Positions 1 through 7,357 are shown, counted from the first letter of the stretch. The stretch: DNA of 22,251 bases from Oscillospiraceae bacterium (GCA_016295225.1 JAEDLP010000014.1:1-22251); one strand, 5' to 3'. A program made the numbers and translations. The notes: generated from the sequence alone by a model not told the origin.

Positions 1-264
<264 letters not shown>

Positions 265-322
265 AGGTTTGCACCTCATATCTATGTAAATTCAATGAAA
301 TCAGCTTCTTACCGAATTATAC

Positions 323-351
323 ATTATACGCGGTCCCATGGCGGTTTGCAA
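323..351 (-). promoter_or_regulatory. Sigma-A promoter of typA
   Basis: On the minus strand a -35 TTGCAA (346-351) is separated by exactly 17 bp from a perfect -10 TATAAT (323-328). It points at typA, giving a leader of about 50 nt. Confidence 0.8.
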
Positions 352-414
352 GATGGATTTTGTCCGGGATCGGGGGAAAACTGAGGGGAACTTTGCACAA
401 ATGGAGCAAAATGA

Positions 415-453
415 CAGAAAAGGACCGCCGTTTCGGGGGAAACGGCGGTCCTT
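415..453 (-). terminator. Rho-independent terminator of the lipoprotein gene
   Basis: A long perfect hairpin has arms AGGACCGCCGTTT and AAACGGCGGTCCT. Read on the minus strand it is followed by TTTTCTGTCATTTT. It lies 13 nt past the stop of the gene ending at 466. Confidence 0.85.
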
Positions 454-465
454 GCGAGAGTTACG

Positions 466-1296
466 TCATTCTGGGTTGGGGCCGGGGCCCTGGGGCTGGA
501 CCTCCCGGTATGTATCCCCCTCTACTTGATAAATATACTTCTGTACAACCTTGTTGGTGTCGTACTCATACTTGGTGAAGGTCGCCGTGCCGGTTCCGCT
601 GCCGTCGGAATCCCAGGCGGTCTCGTAGACATAGCGGACGCCGTCCTCGACCCGCTCCACGTTGCCCAGGAAGTAGGGGAAGTCCCAGCGAAGGGCCATC
701 AGGTCGTTGGAGACCTCTACGGACATGCCCTGGTCGGTGGCCAGGGGGTGGTCGAAGTCTCCGTACTCTCCGATGGGGGCCTCCCGGCCGATGGAATCCA
801 GATAGGCCTGGGCGTAGACCTGCTCCTGGGCAGCCAGCTTACTGTAGCGGTCGTGGGCGTGCAGGGCCTGGTACCGGAGAGCGGCGGGAAAGGTTTCCTT
901 GATGGAGTCGGTGTAGTAGCTGCCGTCCTCAGGGACCCAGTAGCCGGCCAGAGTGTAGCCGCCGTTCTCGTCCTGAGCCAGAGTGATCCGGGTGGGGATG
1001 GCCCCGGAGCCGGAGATTTTTTCAAAGTGGCCGGAGCAGAAGCCGTACTGGCCCACGCTGGCCAGCAGGTAAACCTGCGTCTGGTCGCCCTCCGGAACGG
1101 TGTCCAGGATGATGTGGCCTTCGGCGGCGCACTCGCCCTCCAGGTAGCCGCTGCTGGTCTGGTCCAGCAGGATCTGGGTGACCGTGGATTCCAGGTCGTC
1201 GGGGATGCTGGCAGCGGGGACCGCGCCGCAGCCCGCGGCTGCCAGGCAGAGGGCCAGCAGGGCGGCCAGAAGGGGCAGAAACTTTCGTGTCGTCAT
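466..1296 (-). CDS. Putative lipoprotein of unknown function
   Basis: 276 residues. The N terminus is a lipoprotein signal: a basic start (MTTRK), a hydrophobic stretch LLAALLALCLAAAG and a cysteine at residue 23 in the context AAGC. The -3 position is Ala rather than the usual Leu. The mature protein is acidic, rich in Tyr and Thr, with Cys also at about 57 and 88; it alternates short beta-like segments (QVYLLASVGQYGF, ITLAQDENGGYTLAGYW) with a helical middle (LRYQALHAHDRYSKLAAQ). I recognise no named domain. It is probably anchored on the outer face of the cytoplasmic membrane. AAGGAGGA lies a few bases before ATG 1296, and the unit has its own promoter and terminator. It is divergent from the ion-channel gene, and the two promoters share a sequence module. 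Confidence 0.85.
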   Translation of the reverse strand: MTTRKFLPLLAALLALCLAAAGCGAVPAASIPDDLESTVTQILLDQTSSGYLEGECAAEGHIILDTVPEGDQTQVYLLASVGQYGFCSGHFEKISGSGAIPTRITLAQDENGGYTLAGYWVPEDGSYYTDSIKETFPAALRYQALHAHDRYSKLAAQEQVYAQAYLDSIGREAPIGEYGDFDHPLATDQGMSVEVSNDLMALRWDFPYFLGNVERVEDGVRYVYETAWDSDGSGTGTATFTKYEYDTNKVVQKYIYQVEGDTYREVQPQGPGPNPE

Positions 1297-1330
1297 GGTA
1301 GGGTCCTCCTTATTATTTTATGGTAAGTCC

Positions 1331-1360
1331 ATTATCCCCCATGGACAGGGACGGTGTCAA
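1331..1360 (-). promoter_or_regulatory. Sigma-A promoter of the lipoprotein gene
   Basis: On the minus strand, -35 TTGACA (1355-1360), an 18-bp spacer and -10 GATAAT (1331-1336). The ten bases directly after the -35 (CCGTCCCTGT) recur in the divergent promoter at 1426-1454. Confidence 0.75.
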
Positions 1361-1425
1361 CAGAGAAACTCTGACGATTTTCTGACAATGCAGGGGGGGA
1401 CAAGGGGGAAAACCTGCTGCCCTCG

Positions 1426-1454
1426 TTGACAATCCCGTCCCTGTTTTTTACAAT
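1426..1454 (+). promoter_or_regulatory. Sigma-A promoter of the ion-channel gene
   Basis: -35 TTGACA (1426-1431), a 17-bp spacer and -10 TACAAT (1449-1454), about 35 bp before the start codon. The spacer contains CCGTCCCTGT (1435-1444), the inverted copy of 1345-1354 in the divergent promoter. Confidence 0.8.
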
Positions 1455-1489
1455 AAATCCATTCCAACGTCAAAGGGGGACTTCCGCCC

Positions 1490-1903
1490 GTGAAAAAGTT
1501 ACATGTGATGAAGCAGGTCCTGAAACGGACCCGTGTCGACCGGCCCCTGCTGTCTTTCGTGGTGTTCTTTCTGGTGGTCGCTGCCGTTCTGTGGGCGGTG
1601 GAGCCGGGAATGGCCACCTATCGGGATGCCGTCTGGTACTGCTGCGCCGTGATCTTCACCACCGGCTTCGGGGATTTTGTGGCCACCACCTTCCTGGGGA
1701 AGCTCTGCTCCATCCTTCTGTCCTGCTACGCTATCTTTGCCCTGGCCATCTTCACCGGCGTGGTGGTGACCTTTTATAACCAGGCCATTCAGGTCCAGTA
1801 TGAGGACGCCAAGCTCCGATTCCTGGATGAACTGGAGCGGCTGCCCGAACTCTCCCAGGAGGAGCTGCGAGAGTTGGCGGAGAAAGCCAAAAAGCTGCGG
1901 TGA
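1490..1903 (+). CDS. Two-transmembrane potassium-channel-like protein
   Basis: 137 residues with the layout of a minimal pore protein (Ion_trans_2 type). There is a first membrane helix at about 20-37, a pore loop containing the filter T-T-G-F-G-D at 57-62, a second helix at about 71-95, and a charged cytoplasmic tail predicted to be helical (about 105-137). The filter matches the TxG(Y/F)G potassium signature. A tetramer conducting potassium passively across the cytoplasmic membrane is the family expectation. No RCK/TrkA nucleotide-binding domain follows, so gating is unknown. I use GTG 1490 with AAAGGGGGA about 10 nt upstream; ATG 1508 is a shorter alternative. The next small membrane ORF begins 12 nt downstream on the same transcript. 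Confidence 0.85.
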   Translation: MKKLHVMKQVLKRTRVDRPLLSFVVFFLVVAAVLWAVEPGMATYRDAVWYCCAVIFTTGFGDFVATTFLGKLCSILLSCYAIFALAIFTGVVVTFYNQAIQVQYEDAKLRFLDELERLPELSQEELRELAEKAKKLR

Positions 1904-1914
1904 GGGGAACGGAC

Positions 1915-2082
1915 ATGACCAGGCATCCAAGCAATAAAATCGGATATCTTCTCTACTGCGCCCTTTTGGGCGCCATCATCGCCGGGGTGGTGTGGGCCTT
2001 TCTGAAGCTCATGGGGGTGGGCATCGAGCTCCTGTGGCATATCCTGCCGGGAAAGCTGGGGAAAACAGAGGAAAAAATATAG
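1915..2082 (+). pseudogene. Small membrane ORF, possible remnant of a CLC chloride channel N terminus
   Basis: 55 residues from ATG 1915, which has AGGGGA 6 nt upstream. A GTG at 1900 overlaps the preceding gene and lacks its own ribosome site. After a short polar start there is one hydrophobic helix (IGYLLYCALLGAIIAGVVWA), then FLKLMGVGIELLWHILPG and a lysine-rich end. This pattern resembles the first helix and following loop of clostridial CLC-family chloride channels, which normally run past 400 residues. Here the frame stops at once and a hairpin follows. I infer a 3'-deleted gene, but a functional single-pass microprotein accompanying the channel is also possible. No database check was possible. 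Confidence 0.5.
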
Positions 2083-2083
2083 A

Positions 2084-2120
2084 CACAAAGGGCGGGGCTT
2101 CTGTTGCCTCGCCCTTTGTG
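2084..2120. terminator. Shared hairpin terminator between convergent genes
   Basis: 15-bp stem with arms CACAAAGGGCGGGGC and GCCTCGCCCTTTGTG (one G-T pair) around a 7-nt loop. On the minus strand it is followed by a T-rich stretch (TATATTTTTT), so it best serves the SLH gene, but it also lies right after the plus-strand stop at 2082. Confidence 0.75.
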
Positions 2121-2158
2121 CGTATCGAACGTGTCTTGTTGGATGCCAACCCTGTGGT

Positions 2159-3283
2159 TCAGGCGGGCAGGTCCTCCCGGTCCAGGGTGACCTGGCAGGT
2201 GGCCACGTCCACGGTCACGTGGTAGAGCCCCTTCTGATGGGTGGTCACATTGGCAAAGCCGTCCCGGGAGTCCTCCGTCAGCCGGACCTCACACAGGAAG
2301 GTTTTGCCGTCCTCTGAAAACCGGGGGTTCTCCAGGGGGAGGTCGGGGGTCAGGGCGTTGAACCGCAGGCACAGGCCGATCTCAAAGGTGGCCAGACCGC
2401 CGTCCCGGCAGGCGAAGTACAGCCGGGAGGCGCCGTGCATGGAGCCGGCCCAGTCCATGCGGACCATGGTGGCCTCAGAGCCTGTCACCTCCAGGGTCTG
2501 GAAGAAGCCCGTGCCGCAGGCGTGGGCCTGGTCCTCCATGCGCCGGAGGAAGTCCATGGCCTGGTCGTAGGTGAAACAGGGGGTCACGTTGCCCTTCTCA
2601 ACGCCCACGGGGGCCTTCTGGTGGAGCCGCAGGCAGACGGCGGCGCACTCCTGAACAGTCAGATCGTTCCGGGGATTGAAGCGGCCATAGGCCATGCCGT
2701 GCATCACGTCCCAGTCCGCCAGGATGGCTACGCTGTCAGCAGCCCAACGGGCGATGTACTGACTGTCGGCGTAGTCCGGGGCGGCGGCTTCGGGCAGGTC
2801 GCAGCCCAGGATCTCCTGGGCCCGGGTGAGCATCACCGCAGCCTCCTCCCGGGTGAGAGGTCCGTTGGGGTCAAAGATCCCGGGGGCCTTGCCCTGGACC
2901 AGACCCAGCCGGTAGGCGGCAGTGACCCGATCGGCCACGTTGGGATCGGCGCAGTCGGAGAACATGGCCTCGTCGGTCTTTTTCAGGTAGAGGTTGGCCA
3001 TGGCCACCAGGTCGTCCGGGTCGGTGTTGAGCTGGATGGCTAGGTAGTTGAGCATCATCCGGCAGAAGTCCGCCCGGGTAATGCGATCCCGGTAATTCTC
3101 CGCCAAGCCGTCCCAGAGAAGACCCAGGCTATGGGCTTTTTGCAGCTCGGGCTGCGCCCAGGCGGAGGCCTCGAAGGTGGGGGGCGTTTCCGGGCCGTGG
3201 CTGTGGGAGCGGGCCGCCCCCGCGGTGGGGACCAGCAGGGCGGCCGTCAGCAGGCCGGTCACGAGAATCTTTCCGAATTTCAT
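2159..3283 (-). CDS. Exported SLH-domain protein
   Basis: 374 residues. A signal peptide is clear: MKFGK, a hydrophobic core ILVTGLLTAALLVPTAGA, with cleavage probably near residue 23. The next part holds SLH-like repeats that normally attach proteins to pyruvylated secondary wall polymers. The best ones are about 100-160 (YRLGLVQG.. FDPNGPLTREEAAVMLTRA) and 165-225 (WAADSVAILADWDVMHGMAYGRFNPRNDLTVQE), and a degenerate one is around 40-75. The C-terminal ~140 residues are beta-rich (LYFACRDGGLATFEIGLCLRF, LYHVTVDVATCQVTLD) and not recognised. It is probably a cell-surface protein. It has its own promoter and shares the 2084-2120 terminator. Confidence 0.85.
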   Translation of the reverse strand: MKFGKILVTGLLTAALLVPTAGAARSHSHGPETPPTFEASAWAQPELQKAHSLGLLWDGLAENYRDRITRADFCRMMLNYLAIQLNTDPDDLVAMANLYLKKTDEAMFSDCADPNVADRVTAAYRLGLVQGKAPGIFDPNGPLTREEAAVMLTRAQEILGCDLPEAAAPDYADSQYIARWAADSVAILADWDVMHGMAYGRFNPRNDLTVQECAAVCLRLHQKAPVGVEKGNVTPCFTYDQAMDFLRRMEDQAHACGTGFFQTLEVTGSEATMVRMDWAGSMHGASRLYFACRDGGLATFEIGLCLRFNALTPDLPLENPRFSEDGKTFLCEVRLTEDSRDGFANVTTHQKGLYHVTVDVATCQVTLDREDLPA

Positions 3284-3319
3284 GGCTGCACGTCCTTTCT
3301 GGTTTATAATTGTAGTTCT

Positions 3320-3347
3320 ATTATACCAGAGCCGCGCCGAAATGCAA
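3320..3347 (-). promoter_or_regulatory. Sigma-A promoter of the SLH gene
   Basis: On the minus strand, -35 TTGCAT (3342-3347), a 16-bp spacer and a perfect -10 TATAAT (3320-3325), about 37 bp before ATG 3283. Confidence 0.75.
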
Positions 3348-3390
3348 GAAGAAATTTATTTTTATAGATCTGCCGCGAGGGCAAACAAAA

Positions 3391-3416
3391 AACGCTGTCA
3401 GGGAACTGACAGCGTT
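3391..3416 (-). terminator. Terminator of threonine ammonia-lyase
   Basis: Perfect 11-bp stem (arms AACGCTGTCAG / CTGACAGCGTT) with a GGAA/TTCC loop. On the minus strand TTTTTTGTTTG follows. It starts 10 nt past the stop codon. Confidence 0.92.
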
Positions 3417-3425
3417 TTCGTACTC

Positions 3426-4628
3426 TTAGTCCAAGATTTGATACCCTTCCCGGCGGAGGGTGTCCAGCAGACGCTGGCCGTGCTCCTTGCCGCTGACCTC
3501 ACAGACCACGTGGAGGATGGCGTCGCCGATGTCCAGGTCGGCCTTGATGCGGTCGTGCTGGACCAGGATGATGTTGGCGTTCTCGGCGGCCACCAGATGG
3601 GCGAAGCGCTCCAGGGCGCCGGGGATGTCCGGCATGACGGTGGAGATTTTAAGCTGACGGCAGCGGGTGATGAGGCCCTTTTCCACCACCTTGTGGATGA
3701 AGGACACGTCGATGTTGCCCCCGGAGAGGACGCAGCAGACCTTTTTGCCCCGAATGTCCACCTTGTTGTGGAGAACGGCGGCCAGGGGGGTGGCCCCGGC
3801 GGGCTCCACCACCTGTTTGGTGCGCTCCAGCAGCAGGAGGATGGCCTCGGCGATCTCTGCGTCGGTGACGGTGACCATCTGATCCACGTACTGATTGATG
3901 TACCGCATGGTGGTCTGGCCGGGGTTCTTCACGGCGATGCCGTCGGCGATGGTGTGGACGGAGGCCGAGGGCTGGATGGTCTCCTTGCCGAAGGAGTGGA
4001 CGATGGCCGGCGCGCCGGCGGCCTGAACGCCGATGACCTGGATGCGGGGGTTGATCTGCTTGATGCAGGCGGCAATGCCCGCCACCAGTCCGCCGCCCCC
4101 GGCGGGGACCAGGACCATGTCCACAAAGGGCAGGTCGGACAAAATCTCCAGGGCGATGGTACCCTGGCCGGCGATGACCTCCTCGTCGTCGAAGGGGTGG
4201 ATGAGCTCGGCCCCCTCGGCCTCCACGATCTCGCAGGCCTTGGCGTAGGCCTCGTCGTAGATGGCCCCGTGGAGGACCACCTTGGCCCCGTAGCCCTTGG
4301 TGGCGGAGACCTTGGCGATAGGGGTGGAGCGGGGCATGACGATGGTGGCCGGCACGCCGATGCGGGAGGCGGCGAAGGCCACGCCCTGGGCGTGGTTGCC
4401 GGCGGAGGAGGCTACCACGGCCTGGAGTCCGCCCTCCTCGTACCGCTTCATAATTTTATTGTAAGCGCCCCGGACCTTGAAGGAGCCGGTTTTCTGCTGG
4501 TTCTCATATTTTAAATAGACCTCGGCTCCGGACATCTCTGAAAAAGTCTTGGAGGAGGACAGGGGAATCCTGTGGATGACGTTTTTCAGACGGTCGGCCG
4601 CCGCCTGGAAATCATTGATGGTGAGCAT
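3426..4628 (-). CDS. ilvA: Threonine ammonia-lyase with ACT domain
   Basis: 400-residue PLP enzyme converting L-threonine to 2-oxobutanoate and ammonia, either for isoleucine synthesis or threonine catabolism. The PLP lysine is K51 in GSFKVRGAYNK; SSAGNHAQG (74-82) binds the substrate carboxylate and GGGGLVAG (177-184) the PLP phosphate. A C-terminal ACT domain follows at about 325-400 (STVMPDIPGALERFAHLV..). Length and single ACT domain fit the medium form of the family, so effector control is likely but the ligand cannot be read. I choose ATG 4628 because GGAGGG lies 7 nt upstream; the ATG at 4643 precedes that site. Promoter and terminator flank the gene closely, so it is monocistronic. 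No other branched-chain gene is adjacent. ilvA versus tdcB naming is a matter of convention. Confidence 0.93.
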   Translation of the reverse strand: MLTINDFQAAADRLKNVIHRIPLSSSKTFSEMSGAEVYLKYENQQKTGSFKVRGAYNKIMKRYEEGGLQAVVASSAGNHAQGVAFAASRIGVPATIVMPRSTPIAKVSATKGYGAKVVLHGAIYDEAYAKACEIVEAEGAELIHPFDDEEVIAGQGTIALEILSDLPFVDMVLVPAGGGGLVAGIAACIKQINPRIQVIGVQAAGAPAIVHSFGKETIQPSASVHTIADGIAVKNPGQTTMRYINQYVDQMVTVTDAEIAEAILLLLERTKQVVEPAGATPLAAVLHNKVDIRGKKVCCVLSGGNIDVSFIHKVVEKGLITRCRQLKISTVMPDIPGALERFAHLVAAENANIILVQHDRIKADLDIGDAILHVVCEVSGKEHGQRLLDTLRREGYQILD

Positions 4629-4660
4629 GGGCGTTCCCTCCATAGAATGGCATTAAGAGC

Positions 4661-4689
4661 AGTATACCGCAAATGGCGGCGTCTGTCAC
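4661..4689 (-). promoter_or_regulatory. Sigma-A promoter of threonine ammonia-lyase
   Basis: On the minus strand, -35 GTGACA (4684-4689), a 17-bp spacer and -10 TATACT (4661-4666). Confidence 0.7.
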
Positions 4690-4718
4690 CTGTAAGTTTC
4701 CCCACTGGGAAAGAAAAA

Positions 4719-4758
4719 CCCCACCGTTGATCCCGGAACCGGGCCTGCAGCGGTGGGG
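4719..4758 (-). terminator. Terminator of the tRNA-Arg gene
   Basis: Two-tier hairpin: outer arms CCCCACCG / CGGTGGGG, inner arms CCCGG / CCGGG around AA. On the minus strand it is followed by TTTTTCTTTCC. It begins 2 bp after the CCA end of the tRNA. Confidence 0.85.
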
Positions 4759-4760
4759 GG

Positions 4761-4837
4761 TGGCACCCCAGAGAGGACTCTAACCTCCGACCTGCCGCTT
4801 AGGAGGCGGCCGCTCTATACAGCTGAGCTACTGGGGC
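4761..4837 (-). tRNA. tRNA-Arg (anticodon CCU, reads AGG), CCA encoded
   Basis: The 77-nt gene folds as a full cloverleaf: acceptor GCCCCAG with CTGGGGT (G1-U72 wobble), D stem GCTC/GAGC, anticodon stem GCCGC/GCGGC around CTCCTAA, T stem GGAGG/CCTCT, discriminator G73 and an encoded CCA. Arg identity bases A20, C35 and G73 are present, as are U8-A14, G15-C48, G18-U55 and U54-A58. The odd feature is that the normally invariant G19-C56 pair is replaced by U19 (D loop AGCTGTATA) and A56 (T loop TTAGAGT), which can still pair. It has its own strong promoter and terminator. Confidence 0.93.
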
Positions 4838-4857
4838 GTATGTAAATGCAGAACTCT

Positions 4858-4886
4858 ATTCTAGCCTACCCACGGCCGTTTGTCAA
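4858..4886 (-). promoter_or_regulatory. Promoter of tRNA-Arg
   Basis: On the minus strand a consensus -35 TTGACA (4881-4886), a 17-bp spacer and -10 TAGAAT (4858-4863), 20 bp before the mature 5' end. Confidence 0.85.
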
Positions 4887-4939
4887 TCGGAGAGAGAAGG
4901 GGCGCGGATATCTTTTTCGGAAAAGATGGGAATCGGGAG

Positions 4940-4968
4940 TTGACAGATGGTTTTGGGTGGTATAATAT
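4940..4968 (+). promoter_or_regulatory. Promoter region of the degV gene with repeated CTCGTATTA
   Basis: -35 TTGACA (4940-4945) is followed by a TATAATATAC block. TATAAT at 4961 gives a short 15-bp spacer and TAATAT at 4963 gives 17 bp. Just downstream CTCGTATTA occurs twice (4970-4978, 4992-5000), and the second copy lies within the perfect inverted repeat TCGTA-T-TACGA (4993-5003). These may be an operator. Confidence 0.6.
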
Positions 4969-5033
4969 ACTCGTATTAGAACATCTTGTATCTCGTATTA
5001 CGAAATAGAGTTTTCGAAATGAGGATTGATGAT

Positions 5034-5876
5034 ATGAAATGGAACATCGTGTGCGACAGCAGCGGTGAGCTGCCCCCCGCCCAACTGATCCCCGGAAAGC
5101 TGGACCGGAAGGTGGTCCCCCTGACCTTGCTGGTGGGGGACCGGAGCTACGTGGACGACGATACTCTGGACGTGGAGGAGCTTCTCCAGGCCATGGCCCG
5201 GGAGACCGGACCCTCCAGCACCGCCTGCCCCTCTCCCGCCGCCTTTGCCGAGGCCTTCGAGGACGCGGATTGCTCCCTGTGCTTCACCATTTCCGGGAAC
5301 CTCTCCGGCACCTACGCCTCTGCGGTCACCGCCCGGGACATGGTCCTGGAGAACCACCCGGAGAAGAAGATTTTCGTTCTGGACTCCTGCTCCACCTCCG
5401 GCTCTCTGGTCCTGCTGGCCCGGAAGGCCCAGGAGCTCATCGCCTCCGGCAACGAGGACTTTGACGACATCTGCCGCCAGCTCCAGGCCTGCGTGGACAA
5501 GCAGTACACCATCTTCACCCTGGAGAACTTCGACAATCTGGTGAAGAACGGCCGCATGAAGCCCCTGCTGGGGACCCTCCTGCACACCCTGGGCATCCAC
5601 GTCATCGCCGACTCCTCCCCGGAGGGGACCATCCGGGTCATCGACAAGGCCCGGGGGGAGAAGCGCACCCTCCGAAACATGCTCAGCCACATGGAGAAGT
5701 TCAAGGACTGCGCCGGGGCGGAGGTCATCATCTCCCACTGCAAGAACCTGGAGGGGGCCAGAAAGCTGAAGGAGCAGATCCTCCAGACCCTGCCGGTGAA
5801 GTCGGTGGACCTCTATGGCTGCCGGGGCCTCACCACCTTTTACGCCATGGAAAAGGGACTCATCGTGGTGTTTTGA
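5034..5876 (+). CDS. DegV family fatty-acid-binding protein
   Basis: 280 residues, the usual length of the family. DegV proteins bind a long-chain fatty acid between two alpha/beta domains; the FakB subset presents it to the kinase FakA for phospholipid synthesis. Visible family motifs are the start WNIVCDSSGELP, the TACPSP loop (about 58-64), TISGNLSGTYASA (about 82-94) and VLDSCSTSGS (about 112-121), followed by the all-helical segment and ENFDNLVKNGRM. I start at ATG 5034 with GAGGA 10 nt upstream; an in-frame ATG at 5019 would swallow that site. No fakA-like gene is nearby, so whether this one works as FakB is unknown. The gene stands alone between a promoter and a 13-bp hairpin. Confidence 0.9.
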   Translation: MKWNIVCDSSGELPPAQLIPGKLDRKVVPLTLLVGDRSYVDDDTLDVEELLQAMARETGPSSTACPSPAAFAEAFEDADCSLCFTISGNLSGTYASAVTARDMVLENHPEKKIFVLDSCSTSGSLVLLARKAQELIASGNEDFDDICRQLQACVDKQYTIFTLENFDNLVKNGRMKPLLGTLLHTLGIHVIADSSPEGTIRVIDKARGEKRTLRNMLSHMEKFKDCAGAEVIISHCKNLEGARKLKEQILQTLPVKSVDLYGCRGLTTFYAMEKGLIVVF

Positions 5877-5897
5877 TTCCCATAAGAACCGAAAACA

Positions 5898-5930
5898 GGC
5901 CGCCGCAGAGTGTTTCCCTCTGCGGCGGCC
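5898..5930. terminator. Terminator after degV
   Basis: Perfect 13-bp GC-rich stem (GGCCGCCGCAGAG / CTCTGCGGCGGCC) with a 7-nt loop, 21 nt past the stop. The T tract is short (CTTTATCTT). Confidence 0.8.
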
Positions 5931-5960
5931 CTTTATCTTGCGGCCGGGGGACAGAACTGG

Positions 5961-5988
5961 TTGACATTTCCGGGAAATGTTGTATTCT
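5961..5988 (+). promoter_or_regulatory. Promoter of the folate operon with a palindrome in its spacer
   Basis: -35 TTGACA (5961-5966), a 16-bp spacer and -10 TATTCT (5983-5988, preceded by TG). The spacer region holds a perfect inverted repeat, ACATTTCC-G-GGAAATGT (5964-5980), overlapping the end of the -35. It is placed where a bound repressor would block polymerase. The leader to the folC ATG is about 65 nt. Confidence 0.75.
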
Positions 5989-6061
5989 CGTATAGGACTA
6001 TGAATTTGGATTCGAAGTATACTACAGAGAGATAAGTCCGCATCTCAGATTGGAGCGAAAC

Positions 6062-7357
6062 ATGAATTACCAAGAGGCAAGGTTATATTTGGACGAGCTG
6101 TCCAAGTACGGAAGTGTACTCGGCCTGGAGAGTATGAGAGAGCTGCTGAAGCGTCTCGGCGATCCGCAGCGGGATCTGAAATTTATCCACATCGCCGGTA
6201 CAAACGGAAAGGGGTCGGTGCTGGCCTACCTTTCCACGGTCCTGACCCAGGCTGGGTATCGCACAGGCCGTTATCTGTCCCCCCATCTGTGTTCCGTTCG
6301 GGAACGATACCAGGTGGATGGAGAGCTGATCTCCCGGGAGGATTTTGTCCGCCATCTCACTGCGGCAGCCGCGGTGGCGGAAGAAATGGCGGCGGCCGGG
6401 ATGGCCCATCCCACCTACTTTGAAGTGGGCACGGCGGTGGCCCTGCTGTATTTCCGGGAGCGGAAGTGCGATATCGTGGTGCTGGAAACGGGCCTCGGGG
6501 GCACCCTGGACGCCACCAACGTGGTGGATACCACCGTTCTGGAGGTGATCACCTCCATCAGCAGAGACCACATGGATTATCTGGGCGACACCCTGGAGAA
6601 GATCGCCGGAGAAAAAGCGGGGATCATTAAGCCGGATACCATGGTGGTCTCCGCCCCCCAGGAGCCGGAGGCAGCCGGCGTGCTGGCCGAGGTTTGCCGG
6701 GCCCGGCGCTGCAGCCTTGACACGGTGAACAGCGAACAGGTGATCCCCGTCTCCTGCCAGCTGGAGGAGCAGAGCTTCGACTATAAAGACTGGAAGCAGG
6801 TTAAGGTCGGGCTGGCCGGGACCTGTCAGCTGAAAAACGCCGCCGTGGCCCTGGAGAGCATCCTTGCCCTGCGGAAGCTGGGATTCCAGATTACCGACGA
6901 GCAGGTCTACGCGGGGATGCGCAGGACGGTTTGGAAGGGCAGGTTTACGCCCATTGCCAGAGAGCCCGTTGTGATTCTGGACGGCGCCCACAACGAGGGG
7001 GGCGCCAGAGAGCTGCGAAATTCTCTGGAGCTCTACTTCAGCGGCAAAAAACTCTATTATATTTTTGGGATGCTGAAAGACAAGGAATATCAAAAGGTGA
7101 TCGATCTGACGGCACCGCTGGCCCATCATATCATCACCATCGAGACCCCGGACAACCCCAGAGCCATGTCTGCCCAGGAGCTGAAAGCTGTCGTGGCGGC
7201 TGTGAACCCTGCGGTGGAAGCGGCGGATTCCATCCGGGAAGCGGTGCAGAAGGCCTGTCAGATGGCGGGCAGGGATGACGTCATTGTAATCTTCGGCTCT
7301 TTGTCGTTTCTGAGCGGCGCGGAGCAGTGTGTGCTGGAAGAGGTGGCCCGTGGATAA
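6062..7357 (+). CDS. folC: Bifunctional folylpolyglutamate / dihydrofolate synthase
   Basis: 431 residues, normal for FolC. It adds glutamate to dihydropteroate and then to reduced folates with ATP, making the retained polyglutamate cofactors. The Mur-ligase P-loop GTNGKGS is at 46-52, followed by the folate-site segment SPHLCSVRERYQVDGE, the ETGLGGTLDATN metal-site motif, TSISRDHMDYLG, and VVILDGAHN which marks the C-terminal domain. I start at ATG 6062 with GGAG 7 nt before it; TTG 6050 is upstream of that site. It is the first gene of the four-gene folate operon, and its last 8 nt overlap folE, which suggests translational coupling. Confidence 0.95.
   Translation: MNYQEARLYLDELSKYGSVLGLESMRELLKRLGDPQRDLKFIHIAGTNGKGSVLAYLSTVLTQAGYRTGRYLSPHLCSVRERYQVDGELISREDFVRHLTAAAAVAEEMAAAGMAHPTYFEVGTAVALLYFRERKCDIVVLETGLGGTLDATNVVDTTVLEVITSISRDHMDYLGDTLEKIAGEKAGIIKPDTMVVSAPQEPEAAGVLAEVCRARRCSLDTVNSEQVIPVSCQLEEQSFDYKDWKQVKVGLAGTCQLKNAAVALESILALRKLGFQITDEQVYAGMRRTVWKGRFTPIAREPVVILDGAHNEGGARELRNSLELYFSGKKLYYIFGMLKDKEYQKVIDLTAPLAHHIITIETPDNPRAMSAQELKAVVAAVNPAVEAADSIREAVQKACQMAGRDDVIVIFGSLSFLSGAEQCVLEEVARG

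Noticed and set aside
3177..4514. A 445-codon plus-strand frame over the threonine ammonia-lyase gene
   Set aside because: The opposite strand has a complete PLP enzyme with promoter and terminator; the plus frame is repetitive Asp/Gly/Val/His.
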